From contig CM119269.1 of the NCBI GenBank assembly GCA_051294375.1, forward strand, positions 12,742,790 to 12,806,789: a stretch of DNA of 64,000 nt, in the 5' to 3' direction. A program made the position numbers and the translations under genes. Below the pieces are notes generated by a model. The model searched no databases. It saw only the letters and a list, made by a program, of their open reading frames with translations, and was not told where the DNA came from. Origin of the DNA: Paraspadella gotoi (lineage: Eukaryota; Chaetognatha). Numbering within the stretch: position 1 is the first letter of the stretch; the number at the start of each line of letters is the position of its first letter. Positions 48,501 to 64,000 of this stretch are shown here, piece after piece.

Positions 48501-48697
48501 TTCATTTCATTTCATTTCATTTCGACTATTTATTATATTTAGCACTTTATCTAACTAATTATTATTATTATTTATTATTTATTTATCTGAAAGTTCCCTT
48601 TTGTTCAGGTTTCATGGCGCAATCGATGGCGTGGACTCTCATCGTCTTCAACAAAATCGTCGTCGTCGTCATCGTCGTCGTTTATTTCGTCACGTGA
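45560..48697 (+). CDS. Dispanin / CD225 domain protein, three exons, 106 aa
   Basis: Exons 45560-45646, 45931-46075 and 48609-48697 join in phase and give 321 nt. The Thr-rich N-terminus is followed by a CD225 domain: HLAESVYAAIVCFPFGLFPLI forms the first intramembrane segment (dispanins have C-x-P-L/F-G here), INSKRSIKEGDF matches the conserved loop with K/R and G-D-F/Y, and the last exon supplies the second hydrophobic segment (WTLIVFNKIVVVVIVVVYFV). The family includes IFITM, PRRT2, SYNDIG1 and TRARG1, which shape membranes and affect vesicle fusion. Which subfamily this belongs to cannot be said. Intron 2 (2.5 kb) holds a TIR element and a minisatellite. An alternative upstream first exon is possible. 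Confidence 0.7.
47038..48200. mobile_element. 1.16-kb TIR element (MITE-like) in a dispanin intron
   Basis: Ends AGAGATGAGAATATGAGTGT and the exact complement at the right are the tips of inverted repeats at least 125 bp long. TCCATA flanks both sides (47032-47037 and 48201-48206). There is no transposase. Inside, a GA-rich segment (47500-47640) and short direct repeats are seen. Confidence 0.8.
48337..48525. repeat. 24-bp minisatellite
   Basis: TTTTGAAAAACATGG(C/T)CATT followed by TCA repeats about seven times, then a short (TTTCA)n run. It is in the last dispanin intron. Confidence 0.9.
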
Positions 48698-48784
48698 CCA
48701 AATTCATGTTGAAACTCGTCTGAACGATCGAAGAGCCAATTCATAAATAATGTCTTCTTGTCTTTAACAACAACACTGTTTACT

Positions 48785-49050
48785 NNNNNNNNNNNNNNNN
48801 NNNNNNNNNNNNNNNNNNNNNNNNNNNNNNNNNNNNNNNNNNNNNNNNNNNNNNNNNNNNNNNNNNNNNNNNNNNNNNNNNNNNNNNNNNNNNNNNNNNN
48901 NNNNNNNNNNNNNNNNNNNNNNNNNNNNNNNNNNNNNNNNNNNNNNNNNNNNNNNNNNNNNNNNNNNNNNNNNNNNNNNNNNNNNNNNNNNNNNNNNNNN
49001 NNNNNNNNNNNNNNNNNNNNNNNNNNNNNNNNNNNNNNNNNNNNNNNNNN
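48785..49050. other. Assembly gap (266 N)
   Basis: A run of N between the dispanin gene and the MMP gene. The 105-codon frame crossing it is meaningless. Confidence 1.
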
Positions 49051-49842
49051 CCCCCTCCGATCTACGGGTCTTTAATATTTATCCGATAATTAGCGATCCT
49101 TTAGGTTGAGTCACATCGGTAATTCCCCGATGTTTCATCATGACTGAGAAATTCCCGACTATTGTTCAATTTGTACCACGCAATGTAGATTAAAACAAAG
49201 TATTCTCGCCGTAGCTTGTAGTCGTAATGTTTTTATCAAGCAAATAGAACCAAGAATGACTAATGACAACAGCTTATTTATTTAAAGATCGAACAAGTCA
49301 AACAATAGTCAAAAATTGATTTAGTAGAAACCAGTTATATATCCACATAGCTTTGAACGTTTTTTCTCTCTGTTCACAAAATTAAGTCGGATATGACAAA
49401 ACCGGGGAACTCACCTGCTGGGACTTCTGCTTGTGTTGCTTCCCCCTTTTGGAAATCGGTCTTCCCCAGTTGTGACCCGCATTAAAATCCACAACGAATC
49501 TGATTTCTCATTTCTCATTCGAATCCAATTCTAAAATCGTCGTGACTCAACAGACAAATTTTGCTCCGACGATTACTCGGAAGAAAGATTTTTTTTTCCT
49601 AATACAAGTTGTTATGCCGTTTTAATTTAAAAAAAAAGTAACTAAAACTCCTTTATTTTAAAAAAGAAGACTTTTGCTAAAAAATCTTAAAGGCGTTGAC
49701 CATCGTGAATCAACAACACCGCTCCTGCAAATAACATTTCATCCTCGGACTGACAAAAACTATCATTTACGATCGTTATCATCATCATCTTCATCGTCCC
49801 CTTAAAAATTAATTCTTCTAAGAAGAATATAAAACACTCGAG

Positions 49843-54982
<5,140 letters not shown>

Positions 54983-55485
54983 CTTCATCGCCACTTCTGA
55001 CCAAAAGTAACGTCGCTATGACTCGTGTCACGGCAGCGCCACGCGCCACGACAGCACCACACGCCAGGGCTGCGCCTTGCGCCACGGCAGCGCCACACTC
55101 CACGGCTGCGCAACTAGGGACGACAACAGTACTAATTCCGAGTCCGCAAACTTCAAGGCCCTCGCCGTCGCCAGCTGACAGACCTTCGACGCCAGTTGTA
55201 ATAAGGGCGGCGCCACGGACGCCGCTAGCGGTCAGAACGGCGCCAACGACGCCGGGCGCCATCCGTTCGCCACTCGGCACTCGGCAGCCAGTTAACGCGG
55301 CGCCAACAACGCCCGTTTTGAGGCCGAGGACGAACGGCGCGACCTCTCAAGCGACTTGGGCTTGTGTAGCAGCGCCGGAAGAAATGGCTGCACGGACAAG
55401 AGGGGCGCCGCCGACGTCGCTACCAGCAACTCCAAGAAAGCCTTCTCGACCGCCTCGACCGGACATGACGGCGCTGCAGAAGTAG

Positions 55486-57700
55486 GCGCCTTTTCGAAAC
55501 CAGTGATCGGTTTCAAATATTCTACGTGCGCTTGGGCGTGAGACAAGCAATCACTATCTATTTTATACGTTTGTTATGTATTTATTATTGTTTGTATTCG
55601 ATTTGTTTATTTCAATGAATTTGATTCATTTTGATTTTTACGTGAGTTTGAAATATTTTTCCAAACGCTCAGATTCGCATTGGTCAAAATCAAATGGCCC
55701 ATTGTAAAAAGTAATATAATATCAAATGTACAATTTAAAATAAAATGTTTTTCTCACCGCAGAATCTTTTGCTTCGGCGCGATTCACCGCCAGAGCTACT
55801 ATGTAGGAAAGACCCTGACGAAGCTGGAGTAACAAAAGGCAAACGTTGGGAAAAAAAACGTCCATGACTAAAATTACGAATAAATTTGATTAAAAAAAAA
55901 AAATTCAAAATTGATGTAATTTTGAGAACAAGAAATGTATGTCGCGTACGTTTACTTAATGCCCGACTACTTATATCAATTTCGTTTCAAGAGTAATTGG
56001 GTTTTTGTGAACTTTTTTATTCGGCTCAATTGGTCACCTCGATACTTTGCCCTCGTCTGAATCACCTCGCGACCTGATTTTCACAATCACAGAACTCGTT
56101 TTTCATAGCTTCGTGGATCACCAAAACTCAAGGATCGAGAGACACAAACAAGAGAGAAAAAGTAGGTCTTCAGGACAGTTGTCTTAATTGCCCTTAAATG
56201 TTACGTTTTCGAGCAAATATACTTTTTTCTACAACTCTTTTTGTAGTACGACGAGAGAGAGAGAGAGCCAGAGAGAGTGAGAAAGACAGACGTGATATAA
56301 ATGTTGACGAGTTAGGAGGTCGGCGCGCAATTCGATCATTATTCACAATTAAAAACAAAATCTCAATCGCAGCACAATCGCTTCGATCGAAGCCGATTAA
56401 CATTTTGTGGCGCGAAAGAGAAAAAAATAGGTCATGATTCTCGAAAGATAAACATTTGGACGAGCTTGTCTCATAATTTCTATCTTCTCATGAATGATGA
56501 CCATTTTTTCGATCCACAAAACATTTGACCCGCCGGTCAGATTTAAAAACCCAATTCAAGTTAAGTTGAATCACGAGAGACTCGATTTGCAAAGACAAAT
56601 GTTGCTTAGAATGTTTTAACGAACGGTAGGAAATCGTTTTGGAGTTTTGTAGACGGGGTGATCTTATGCAATGCCCGACTACAGTTTCAAAAAATCAACT
56701 GCGCCAGTTATTGAATAAAATAAATTATCGATGTCACTGATAATGTCACAGGTGATAAAAAATGATGAAAAATTTATGAAAGAGAATTTAGATAAAATTA
56801 ATAAATCCTTTAATGAAAAAAGACATTTTTAAATGGACTTAGTTTTTTTTAACAAAAAGTGCCTTCAGTCAAAGCCCATTTGTCCGTAACCGACCCTTTT
56901 TTCTCGAATTTCTCAAAACCGACAGGGTTCGGAATCAAAACGTATAAAAATTGTCTTTACAAATAAATGCAAATCATGTATACTAAAAACCTACTTTACG
57001 CGGCGAAATTCATTAGCTGATTTATTTTATTTTCTTTTTCATTTAAATCGAGTCTTAATCATTAGGTACCGTTAAAAATTACCTTTATACCTTTATATCT
57101 TTATAAATTATATCTTGCTGGGCGAGATTTCCGACAAAATGTTTGGTTTTTTTTGGGTAACTATATTTACCTTTCTATATATAAAAAAATATCCTTCAAA
57201 AGTGAATGTTTATCAATGTGAAAGCAGTGACCTTGTGAGGCAATTCACAGTTTTCTTGTATGGGTGACGAAATGTTTTTAATCAGTTTTTTTTTTTGTAG
57301 CAAAAGTGATGTCGTGGGGCGACGTAGTACTTTTACTCTAAATTCATAATCGTTAAGGATAAAATGTTATATAATTAAATTAAAGCTTTTAACAACCGTC
57401 GGATAAACTCCCAGGCCCCCAAGCCACCTGGCCATGTGGTAGGTGTCAGGTGGCAGGTGTTGATGAGTGGGTTTTGATCGACAGGTGTAGATAGACACGT
57501 ATTGATAAATGTTGACAGGTGATAAATAAGATAAGTGGATTAATGGGTCCAGGTGTGCAGAGTCCAGGTGGGATCAGATAAACAGGCGTGGTCCAGGAAC
57601 GTAACAATTTTAAGTTAAAAATGTTATGATATTTATTGTCTCTAAACTTTGATGGATACTTTTACCAAAAAAATTTTCAAAGTTAAATTAAACTGTGGAT
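55486..57700. other. No gene recognised
   Basis: AT-rich sequence downstream of the MMP gene. A short open frame after a CAG at 55762 could be an extra 3' exon but has nothing recognisable. Two of three copies of a dispersed AATGCCCGACTAC motif lie here (55958 and 56670). Confidence 0.5.
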
Positions 57701-57714
57701 AAGGCGCCAAGTGG

Positions 57715-57935
57715 GCTGAAGATGACTACCCGTAACTTCTATAACCCTGTCTCGCAGCCATGGAACGGGTCCTGAGCTTGGAACTAGGTTTGATGGTTTG
57801 CCACGCCCGTAAGGAGGTTTATGGCCGTCCTCACTCTTTCCCCAGGGTAAGTAACGGGTTGAGATTGAACCCGGTGCCTAGTGGTCATGAGTTGATGGCT
57901 TTACTCAATGAGCCACCGGGTGACAACTGAAAGTG
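57715..57935 (-). repeat. tRNA-derived SINE
   Basis: On the minus strand, an A-box-like GGTGGCTCATTGAGTAAAGC is followed by the B-box GGGTTCAATCTC with about tRNA spacing, then a GC-rich body. Not an intact tRNA. Confidence 0.5.
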
Positions 57936-57976
57936 AAAGCTTATATGTGGGGTGAACCTAGGCAATGCCCGACTAC

Positions 57977-59532
57977 AAAATTTAATTAGATTAGGGTGAC
58001 AAGTACATCCATGGATAAACTTTTCAAATTTATAAAATTGTCGAGTACAAACTGCGCAATACCTATTTCCTACGTTTCTTATCTTTAAAAAACAAGAAAA
58101 ATAAAAAGAAAACGACGAAAAAAAGAAAAAACGGAGCTCTTAACCTCGTTAGATAACCAACATTGGCAAATTTCGAATTGCTGAAAGTGGTCTGTTCGGT
58201 TTTTTACTTTGTCGGTAAAAGTCGACGATTCTGTCTCACAATAAGTCAATAAATGGCGTCGAATGGTTCGGTTTGTTTTCTTTATTTGATTCCAGAACAA
58301 TGGAACAATGGAACAATGGAAAAGTTGAAAGGTTTATTGATAGAATTAATTTTATTTACTTCGTAAAGAGAGAAGAAAAATTGAGAGGTGACATAAGTAA
58401 TGGTACCAAGTCGAAATCCTGAGTAGTATTAGGTAAGAAAGGAAATAAAATCACCAATGGAATTAAATATTTATTTAAAGCTCGCTCAACAAAAATTTTT
58501 CTTCCTCTCTTCAAACGCCGGTCGCAAAAATTTGACTTTATTTGGAATTCTTTTTAATATTGTTTTGACTACAAATATATATATATATTTTTTGAGTACA
58601 AATATTAACCTCATAAAGTGAATGATCCATTGTACAATTAGCCAATTCGATTTAATTCGCTTGACTGACTTCAGTAAATCGATTCATATTATTTAGTTCG
58701 CCATTTGTCACGGTTCTACTCGTAGCGCCCCTCGTCACGGCTCCACCTAGTATCGGATCTCGTAGTTCCTCTAGTGTTTGCTCTTGTCGCTCCTTAAGTG
58801 AACGATCTTAGGCTTTATTCTACGTTGAAGGTGTCACAATTATCGTTCTTCGCCAAATCGGTGATTTATTCAAATGACAAAACTTTTAACAGTTGCACTC
58901 TATTCTTAATTGCGTCGTTCTACTTAAAAATCTAATTAAAACATTTATGACGAAATCGTCTCCGCTGGTTTAGGGTTAAGGATAACCAAAAAAGGAGTAA
59001 AATGTTTTCTTGCATAATAATAGGATTAGTGGGTTACGACGAAAACTTAAAGAAAGACGCCATGAATTTGATTAACGTTTGAACCAAGTTCTCGTCTCAA
59101 TCTTTTCCGCTTTATTTTCGACGTGAAGATCGAGTTTTTCGCCGTCCGTCCTGAAATTTCAACGGAGACTTTGGATAGCATAATATATGTATATGTATAT
59201 ATACAAAATTTTATATCTATAAGCGACTAAGTCAGTGAGAAAAAGGCCAAAATATATCGAAAACGGGAGAGGCCTGGTTGAGAGGAAAAAGAGGTGAGAG
59301 AAAAGAGCGTGAATGAAAACCAAAAACTCGACCTTGGATCTCAGGAGGAGGAGGAGGAGGGGAGGAGCGGGAGCGAGGAGGAGGAGGAGGAGGAGGAGGA
59401 GGAGAGGAGGAGGAGCGAGGAGGCGGAGGCGGAGGCGGAGGCGGAGGCGGAGGAGGGGGAGAGGATAAAGAGAAATGAAGAGGAAACTGTGCATGCTTTC
59501 TTCTTTATTTCTCTCACTCTCCGTGGTCGTTC

Positions 59533-59587
<55 letters not shown>

Positions 59588-59910
59588 ATCAGTTGTTCAG
59601 TACCATTTATGAAAACTCAAGAAAACCATTAATGCCTACAAATGATAAGATAAGGTAGCTTTTTAGGGCAGTTTAAAGTACAAGCCTAAAGCTCGCACTT
59701 TTGTTTTTCAATATCAATATCTCTCTTTCTCTCTCTCTCTCACTCTCTCTTTCTTTCTCACTTTCACTTGGTCTTTTAATCTCTCTCTCATTAATTTTTT
59801 CTGATTTTTTCTGCTTAATTTTTTCCTTTAAAAAATTTAAATATTTCTAGATTTCGTTGGATTTTTTTCCTTAATCTTATGGTGGACTAAAATCCACCAA
59901 CCGTTTATCA
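57977..59910. other. No gene recognised
   Basis: AT-rich intergenic DNA with a (GAG)n/(GGC)-like purine block at 59340-59465 and a (TC)n run at 59537-59583. Poly-Glu and poly-Leu frames are translations of these tracts. Confidence 0.5.
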
Positions 59911-59914
59911 GCGG

Positions 59915-60045
59915 CCATTGGTGCCGGAGGCAAGTCATTCGCCTCCCAACCCAAAAGTCCGGGGTTCTAGCCCGGTGGTCGTCTGGCAGTTAAGAGGGAC
60001 GGGGCGCTTAACCCGCCTGTAACATGGTGTTACAGCCTGATCCGA
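59915..60045 (+). repeat. tRNA-derived SINE-like repeat
   Basis: GGTGCCGGAGGCAAGTC, then GGGGTTCTAGCCCGG (B box) and a GC-rich tail, immediately before the tandem duplication. Confidence 0.45.
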
Positions 60046-60046
60046 A

Positions 60047-60447
60047 ACTCAGGAACTGCTTATATTGAACGGTTCTGACACTAACATATAATAATAATTA
60101 CTCTCTCTTCAATCTTCTTGTTGATAAATGTCAAATGATAAAATGTCACCCAGTCTGACAGCTTTACTTTTCCCATGAGTTGCAATGTACAAGAATAGCG
60201 TTGCTCTTTTATTCGAAACGGCTCAGTTGGCAAAACGTTTAAAATTTTCGATCACAATTTAATTACAAAGGATTGCGCAATGAATATTAATCAACATGGA
60301 ATGCATCCATACTTGAAACAGCCACTCCATATCTACGAGTCAAAACAAAACAGCCATAGCTTATTATTAAGTGCCTCTTTATTTATTTATTTATTTAAAC
60401 TTATGAATAATTTCACGTTAACCGATTTAACTTACTCTCTCTATCTC

Positions 60448-60500
<53 letters not shown>

Positions 60501-60506
60501 CTCTCT

Positions 60507-60597
<91 letters not shown>

Positions 60598-62381
60598 CAA
60601 GAAATCAATCATCTTGCCTCGCAAAAAATATTCCTGGTTTCTCTCTTTCACCAAAACGAATGCGAAAGAAAAGAAAAAAAGTGAGAAAAAAAATTTGAAT
60701 CTTGTTTGACAAATATCTTTCCTTCGGCTTCGCTTATTCTTTTCTTCTGCTACGAAAAAGGCCCTATTTTCCGAAAGTGCCGCATTTCTTAATTTTACCT
60801 CTAATCTATAACCAAACCCATAACCTAATCCTTATCTTAACCCCTAACCCTAACCCATAATTTTAAATTTTAATCCCTAACCATAATCCATAATTCTAAT
60901 CCCTAACCAATAACCCTAATTAATAACCCAATCCCAAAAACTCCCCCAGTACTAATCCTTTAACTTTAACCTTTATCTTAATCTTTAAATCTAAAAATTA
61001 CTTTAATTTCGAATTTAAAATGAAATGGGGCGTTTCGGGAAAATGAGCCCGCGGAAAAAAGGAGAACACTGAACAGTAGAGTGGAGCACTCAAGAACAAA
61101 AAAATTATTTGAATGATCAAACAAGGATATTCAAATGTGAAATAGTATGATTAAGTAGTATAAAATTTTTTTGTTTATATTGCCTCGAGAACAGAATAGT
61201 AAAATATAATATATTTGTAATAATATTCTTATAAAATAGTAAATTTTAAAAATAATTTTTTTAAAACTTTCATAAAAAGTTGAATCAAAAATTCTGTCAT
61301 CTTTAGCATTTTAAACGAGAAAAAAAGTGATAATTCATGACTTTTTTCTTCTCTGTAGAATAAACTTTAAGTTATTTTTTGTGATCCAAAATTTAAAATA
61401 TCATATAATATATTTTATAAAAGTTTTTTAGTTTTTTATGTCAAATCCAAATATGTTCTTAAAAATAAAATAAAAAATATTTAAAAATTTAATAATTTTA
61501 TAAGGATATATTATTACATAAATAATTAAATTTTCTATACTGTTATACTAAAAAAATTTATAAAAGGATTTAAAATTTATTAATTATATATCCATAGGCA
61601 GCCAAAAAAAAATGTTCAATCACTCAATCTTTTCATCACTCCACCCTACTGAACAGTCGCGCCTCAACCGAATCTAAAGCGAAAATCCCGGGAAGAATCG
61701 AGATTAAATTTGTCAACGTCTGGGACTGTTGAAAAGTACGAATGTTGACTAACCCTCTCATTGAAGGTTTTCTAGATAACGTGTCAAACTTTTGTGATAT
61801 TAGGAGCCTTTGTGATATGGTGATATTTTTTTTTTCTTGATGCTATGGATGAATGAATAGTTTCAATGTCGTCGAAAACTTCACGATTAAGTCTAGGGGC
61901 CGAACAAATTGCTAGGCATATAGGAAGAGTTAACACGATGTACTATCCGAAACTCAGGAACTTGCTTATATTGAACGGTTCTGACACTAACATAATATAA
62001 TAATTACTCTCTCTCTTCAATCTTCTTGTTGATAAATGTCAAATGACAGCTCATTACACTTTTCCCCATGAGTTGCAATGTACAAGAATAGCGTTGCTCT
62101 TTATTCGAAACGGCTCAGTTGGCAAAACGTTTAAAATTTTCGATCACAATTTAATTACAAAGGATTGCGCAATGAATATTAATCAACATGGAATGCATCC
62201 ATACTTGAAACAGCCACTCCATATTCTACGAGTCAAAAACAAAACAGCCATAGCTTATTATTAAGTGCCTCTTTATTTAATTTATTTTTTAAACTTATGA
62301 ATAATTTCACGTTAACCGATTTAACTTACTCTCTCTATCTCTTTCTCTCTTTCTCTCTCTCTCTCCTCTCTCCTCCTCTCT

Positions 62382-62419
<38 letters not shown>

Positions 62420-62423
62420 CTCT

Positions 62424-62468
<45 letters not shown>

Positions 62469-63790
62469 CAAGAAATCAATCATCTTGCCTCGCAAAAAAT
62501 ATTCCTGGTTTCTCTCTTTCACAAAACCGAAGCGAAAGAAAAGAAAAAAAGTGAGAAAAAAAATTTGAATCTGTTTGACAAATATCTTTCCTTCGGCTTC
62601 GCTTATTCTTTTCTTCTGCTACGAAAAAGGCCCTATTTCCGAAAGTGCCGCATTTCTTAATTTTACCTCTAATCTATAACCAAACCCATAACCTAATCCT
62701 TATCTTAACCCCTAACCCTAACCCATAATTTTAAATTTTAATCCCTAACCATAATCCATAATTCTAATCCCTAACCAATAACCCTAATTAATAACCCAAT
62801 CCCAAAAACTCCCCCAGTACTAATCCTTTAACTTTAACCTTTATCTTAATCTTTAAATCTAAAAATTACTTTAATTTCGAATTTAAATATGAAATGGGGC
62901 GTTTCGGGAAAATGAGCCCGCGGAAAAAAGGAGAACACTGAAGCTAGAGTGGAGCACTCAAGAACAAAAAAATTATTTGAATGATCAAACAAGGATATTC
63001 AAATGTGAAATAGTATGATTAAGTAGTATAAATTTTTTTGTTTATATTGCCTCGAGAACAGAATAGTAAAATATAATATATTTGTATAAATATCTTATAA
63101 AATAGTAAATTTTAAAAATAATTTTTTTAAAACTTTCATAAAAAGTTGAATCAAAAATTCTGTCATCTTTAGCATTTTAAACGAGAAAAAAAGTGATAAT
63201 TCATGAGACTTTTTCTTCTCTTGTAGAATAAACTTTAAGTTATTTTTGTGAGATCCAAAATTTAAAAATATCATATAATATATTTTATAAAAGTTTTTAG
63301 TTTTTATATGTCAAATCCAAATATGTTCTTAAAAATAAAATAAAAATATTTAAAAATTTAATAATTTTATAAGGATATATTATTTACATAAATAATTAAA
63401 TTTTCTATACTGTTATACTAAAAAAATTTATAAAAGGATTTAAAATTTATTAATTATATATCCATAGGCAGCCAAAAAAAATGTTCAATCACTCAATCTT
63501 TTCATCACTCCCACCCTACTGAACAGTCGCGCCTCAACCGAATCTAAAGCGAAAATCCCGGGAAGAATCGAGATTAAATTTGTCAACGTTGGTGGGACTG
63601 TTGATGAAAGTGAGTGTGGACTATATGCTTTTCATTGAAGGTATTGACAGTGTCAACTTTTGTGAGTATTGCGGGGTGTATCTTTTTTTCTGATGATGGC
63701 TGAATGACATAGTTGTGAACTCAGATTCAGGAAACTTCTTTGAGGATTTAAGTTAGGGCCGATCAGAATTTCTAAGATTCTTATGCTTGG
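60047..63790. repeat. About 1.9-kb tandem duplication
   Basis: 60047-61946 and 61950-about 63790 are head-to-tail copies, both starting near CCGAAACTCAGGAACT. They contain a (TC)n block (60431-60595 and 62332-62466), a roughly 300-bp inverted-repeat segment with telomere-like CCTAACCC runs (60750-61050 and 62625-62925) and AT-rich DNA. The copies differ mostly by one-base homopolymer indels and become noisier towards 63600-63790. Confidence 0.85.
60750..61050. mobile_element. Small foldback element, two copies
   Basis: The left end GGCCCTATTTTCCGAAAGTG and right end GGGGCGTTTCGGGAAAATGA, with GCC after it, form imperfect inverted repeats around a core of degenerate TAACCCTAA-like units. The second copy is at about 62625-62925 in the duplicated unit. 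A related sequence lies near 34650-34830. Confidence 0.4.
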
Positions 63791-63868
63791 ATGATGAATA
63801 GTCAATGTCTAAGCTAGATTAAGGAAAAGGCAGAACTGCAGATATGAGGAAGAAAGGATGGAAAGGAG

Positions 63869-63888
63869 GAGAGAGAGAGAGAGAGAAG

Positions 63889-63964
<76 letters not shown>

Positions 63965-64000
63965 AGAGAGAAGGAAGAGAGAGAGAGAGAAAGAGAAGAG
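63869..64000. repeat. (GA)n microsatellite at the window end
   Basis: GA runs with small interruptions reach the edge of the window. Confidence 0.95.

Noticed and set aside
48758-49075. 105-codon frame crossing the N run
   Set aside because: Artefact of unknown bases.
60830-60960. Telomere-like CCTAACCC runs
   Set aside because: Degenerate units inside a repeated interspersed segment, also present at 34650-34740 and 62700-62810. Not a chromosome end.

Overview
This is eukaryotic nuclear DNA, almost certainly from an invertebrate animal. Genes are split by GT-AG introns, coding exons are GC-rich (runs of GAC/ACG/CGA codons), and introns and intergenic DNA are AT-rich and full of (TC)n, (ATTC)n and (AATC)n tracts. 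The gene set (SCAP, a membrane-anchored hemopexin MMP, a dispanin/CD225 protein, a CCDC177-like coiled-coil protein, remains of a DD3-3 family gene) is metazoan. DD3-3 is absent from vertebrates, as far as I know. The sequence alone does not fix the phylum; an early-branching or marine invertebrate is a guess. Gene models were built by hand from splice sites, reading phase and remembered family motifs. No search was run.

Layout. 1-4171: no gene recognised, simple repeats. 4172-21119 (+): a CCDC177-like gene of about 22 exons. One of its introns (6718-11058) contains a complete intronless gene on the same strand (7305-10805). That gene encodes a signal peptide, a Cys-rich ectodomain, a Pro-rich stalk, one membrane span, a region resembling the COR domain of ROCO proteins, and a C-terminal trypsin-like fold with an apparent His/Asp/Ser triad. 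This is the most unusual gene in the window. 21550-21880 (-): a frameshifted DD3-3-like exon. 22130-27480: AT-rich DNA with a 1.74-kb inverted-repeat element, a hammerhead-ribozyme motif and a tRNA-derived SINE. 27481-35513 (-): a six-exon gene for an unrecognised 207-residue single-pass membrane protein; its last intron holds a 5.69-kb long-TIR element that itself contains a miniature LTR-like element.

36764-44746 (-): a complete six-exon SCAP gene. Its third intron, which splits the sterol-sensing domain, carries a decayed gag-bearing LTR element in antisense. Head to head with SCAP lies a small dispanin gene (45560-48697, +), whose second intron holds a 1.16-kb TIR element with a 6-bp target-site duplication. 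48785-49050 is an assembly gap. 49843-54982 (+): an 11-exon furin-type membrane MMP (663 residues) with an ambiguous 3' end. 55486-64000: no gene recognised. It contains SINE-like copies, a short dispersed repeat and a roughly 1.9-kb tandem duplication whose copies differ mostly by homopolymer length.

The genes do not form a pathway; they are ordinary neighbours in an animal genome. The mobile elements described sit mostly in introns or intergenic DNA and leave the SCAP, dispanin and 207-residue reading frames intact.
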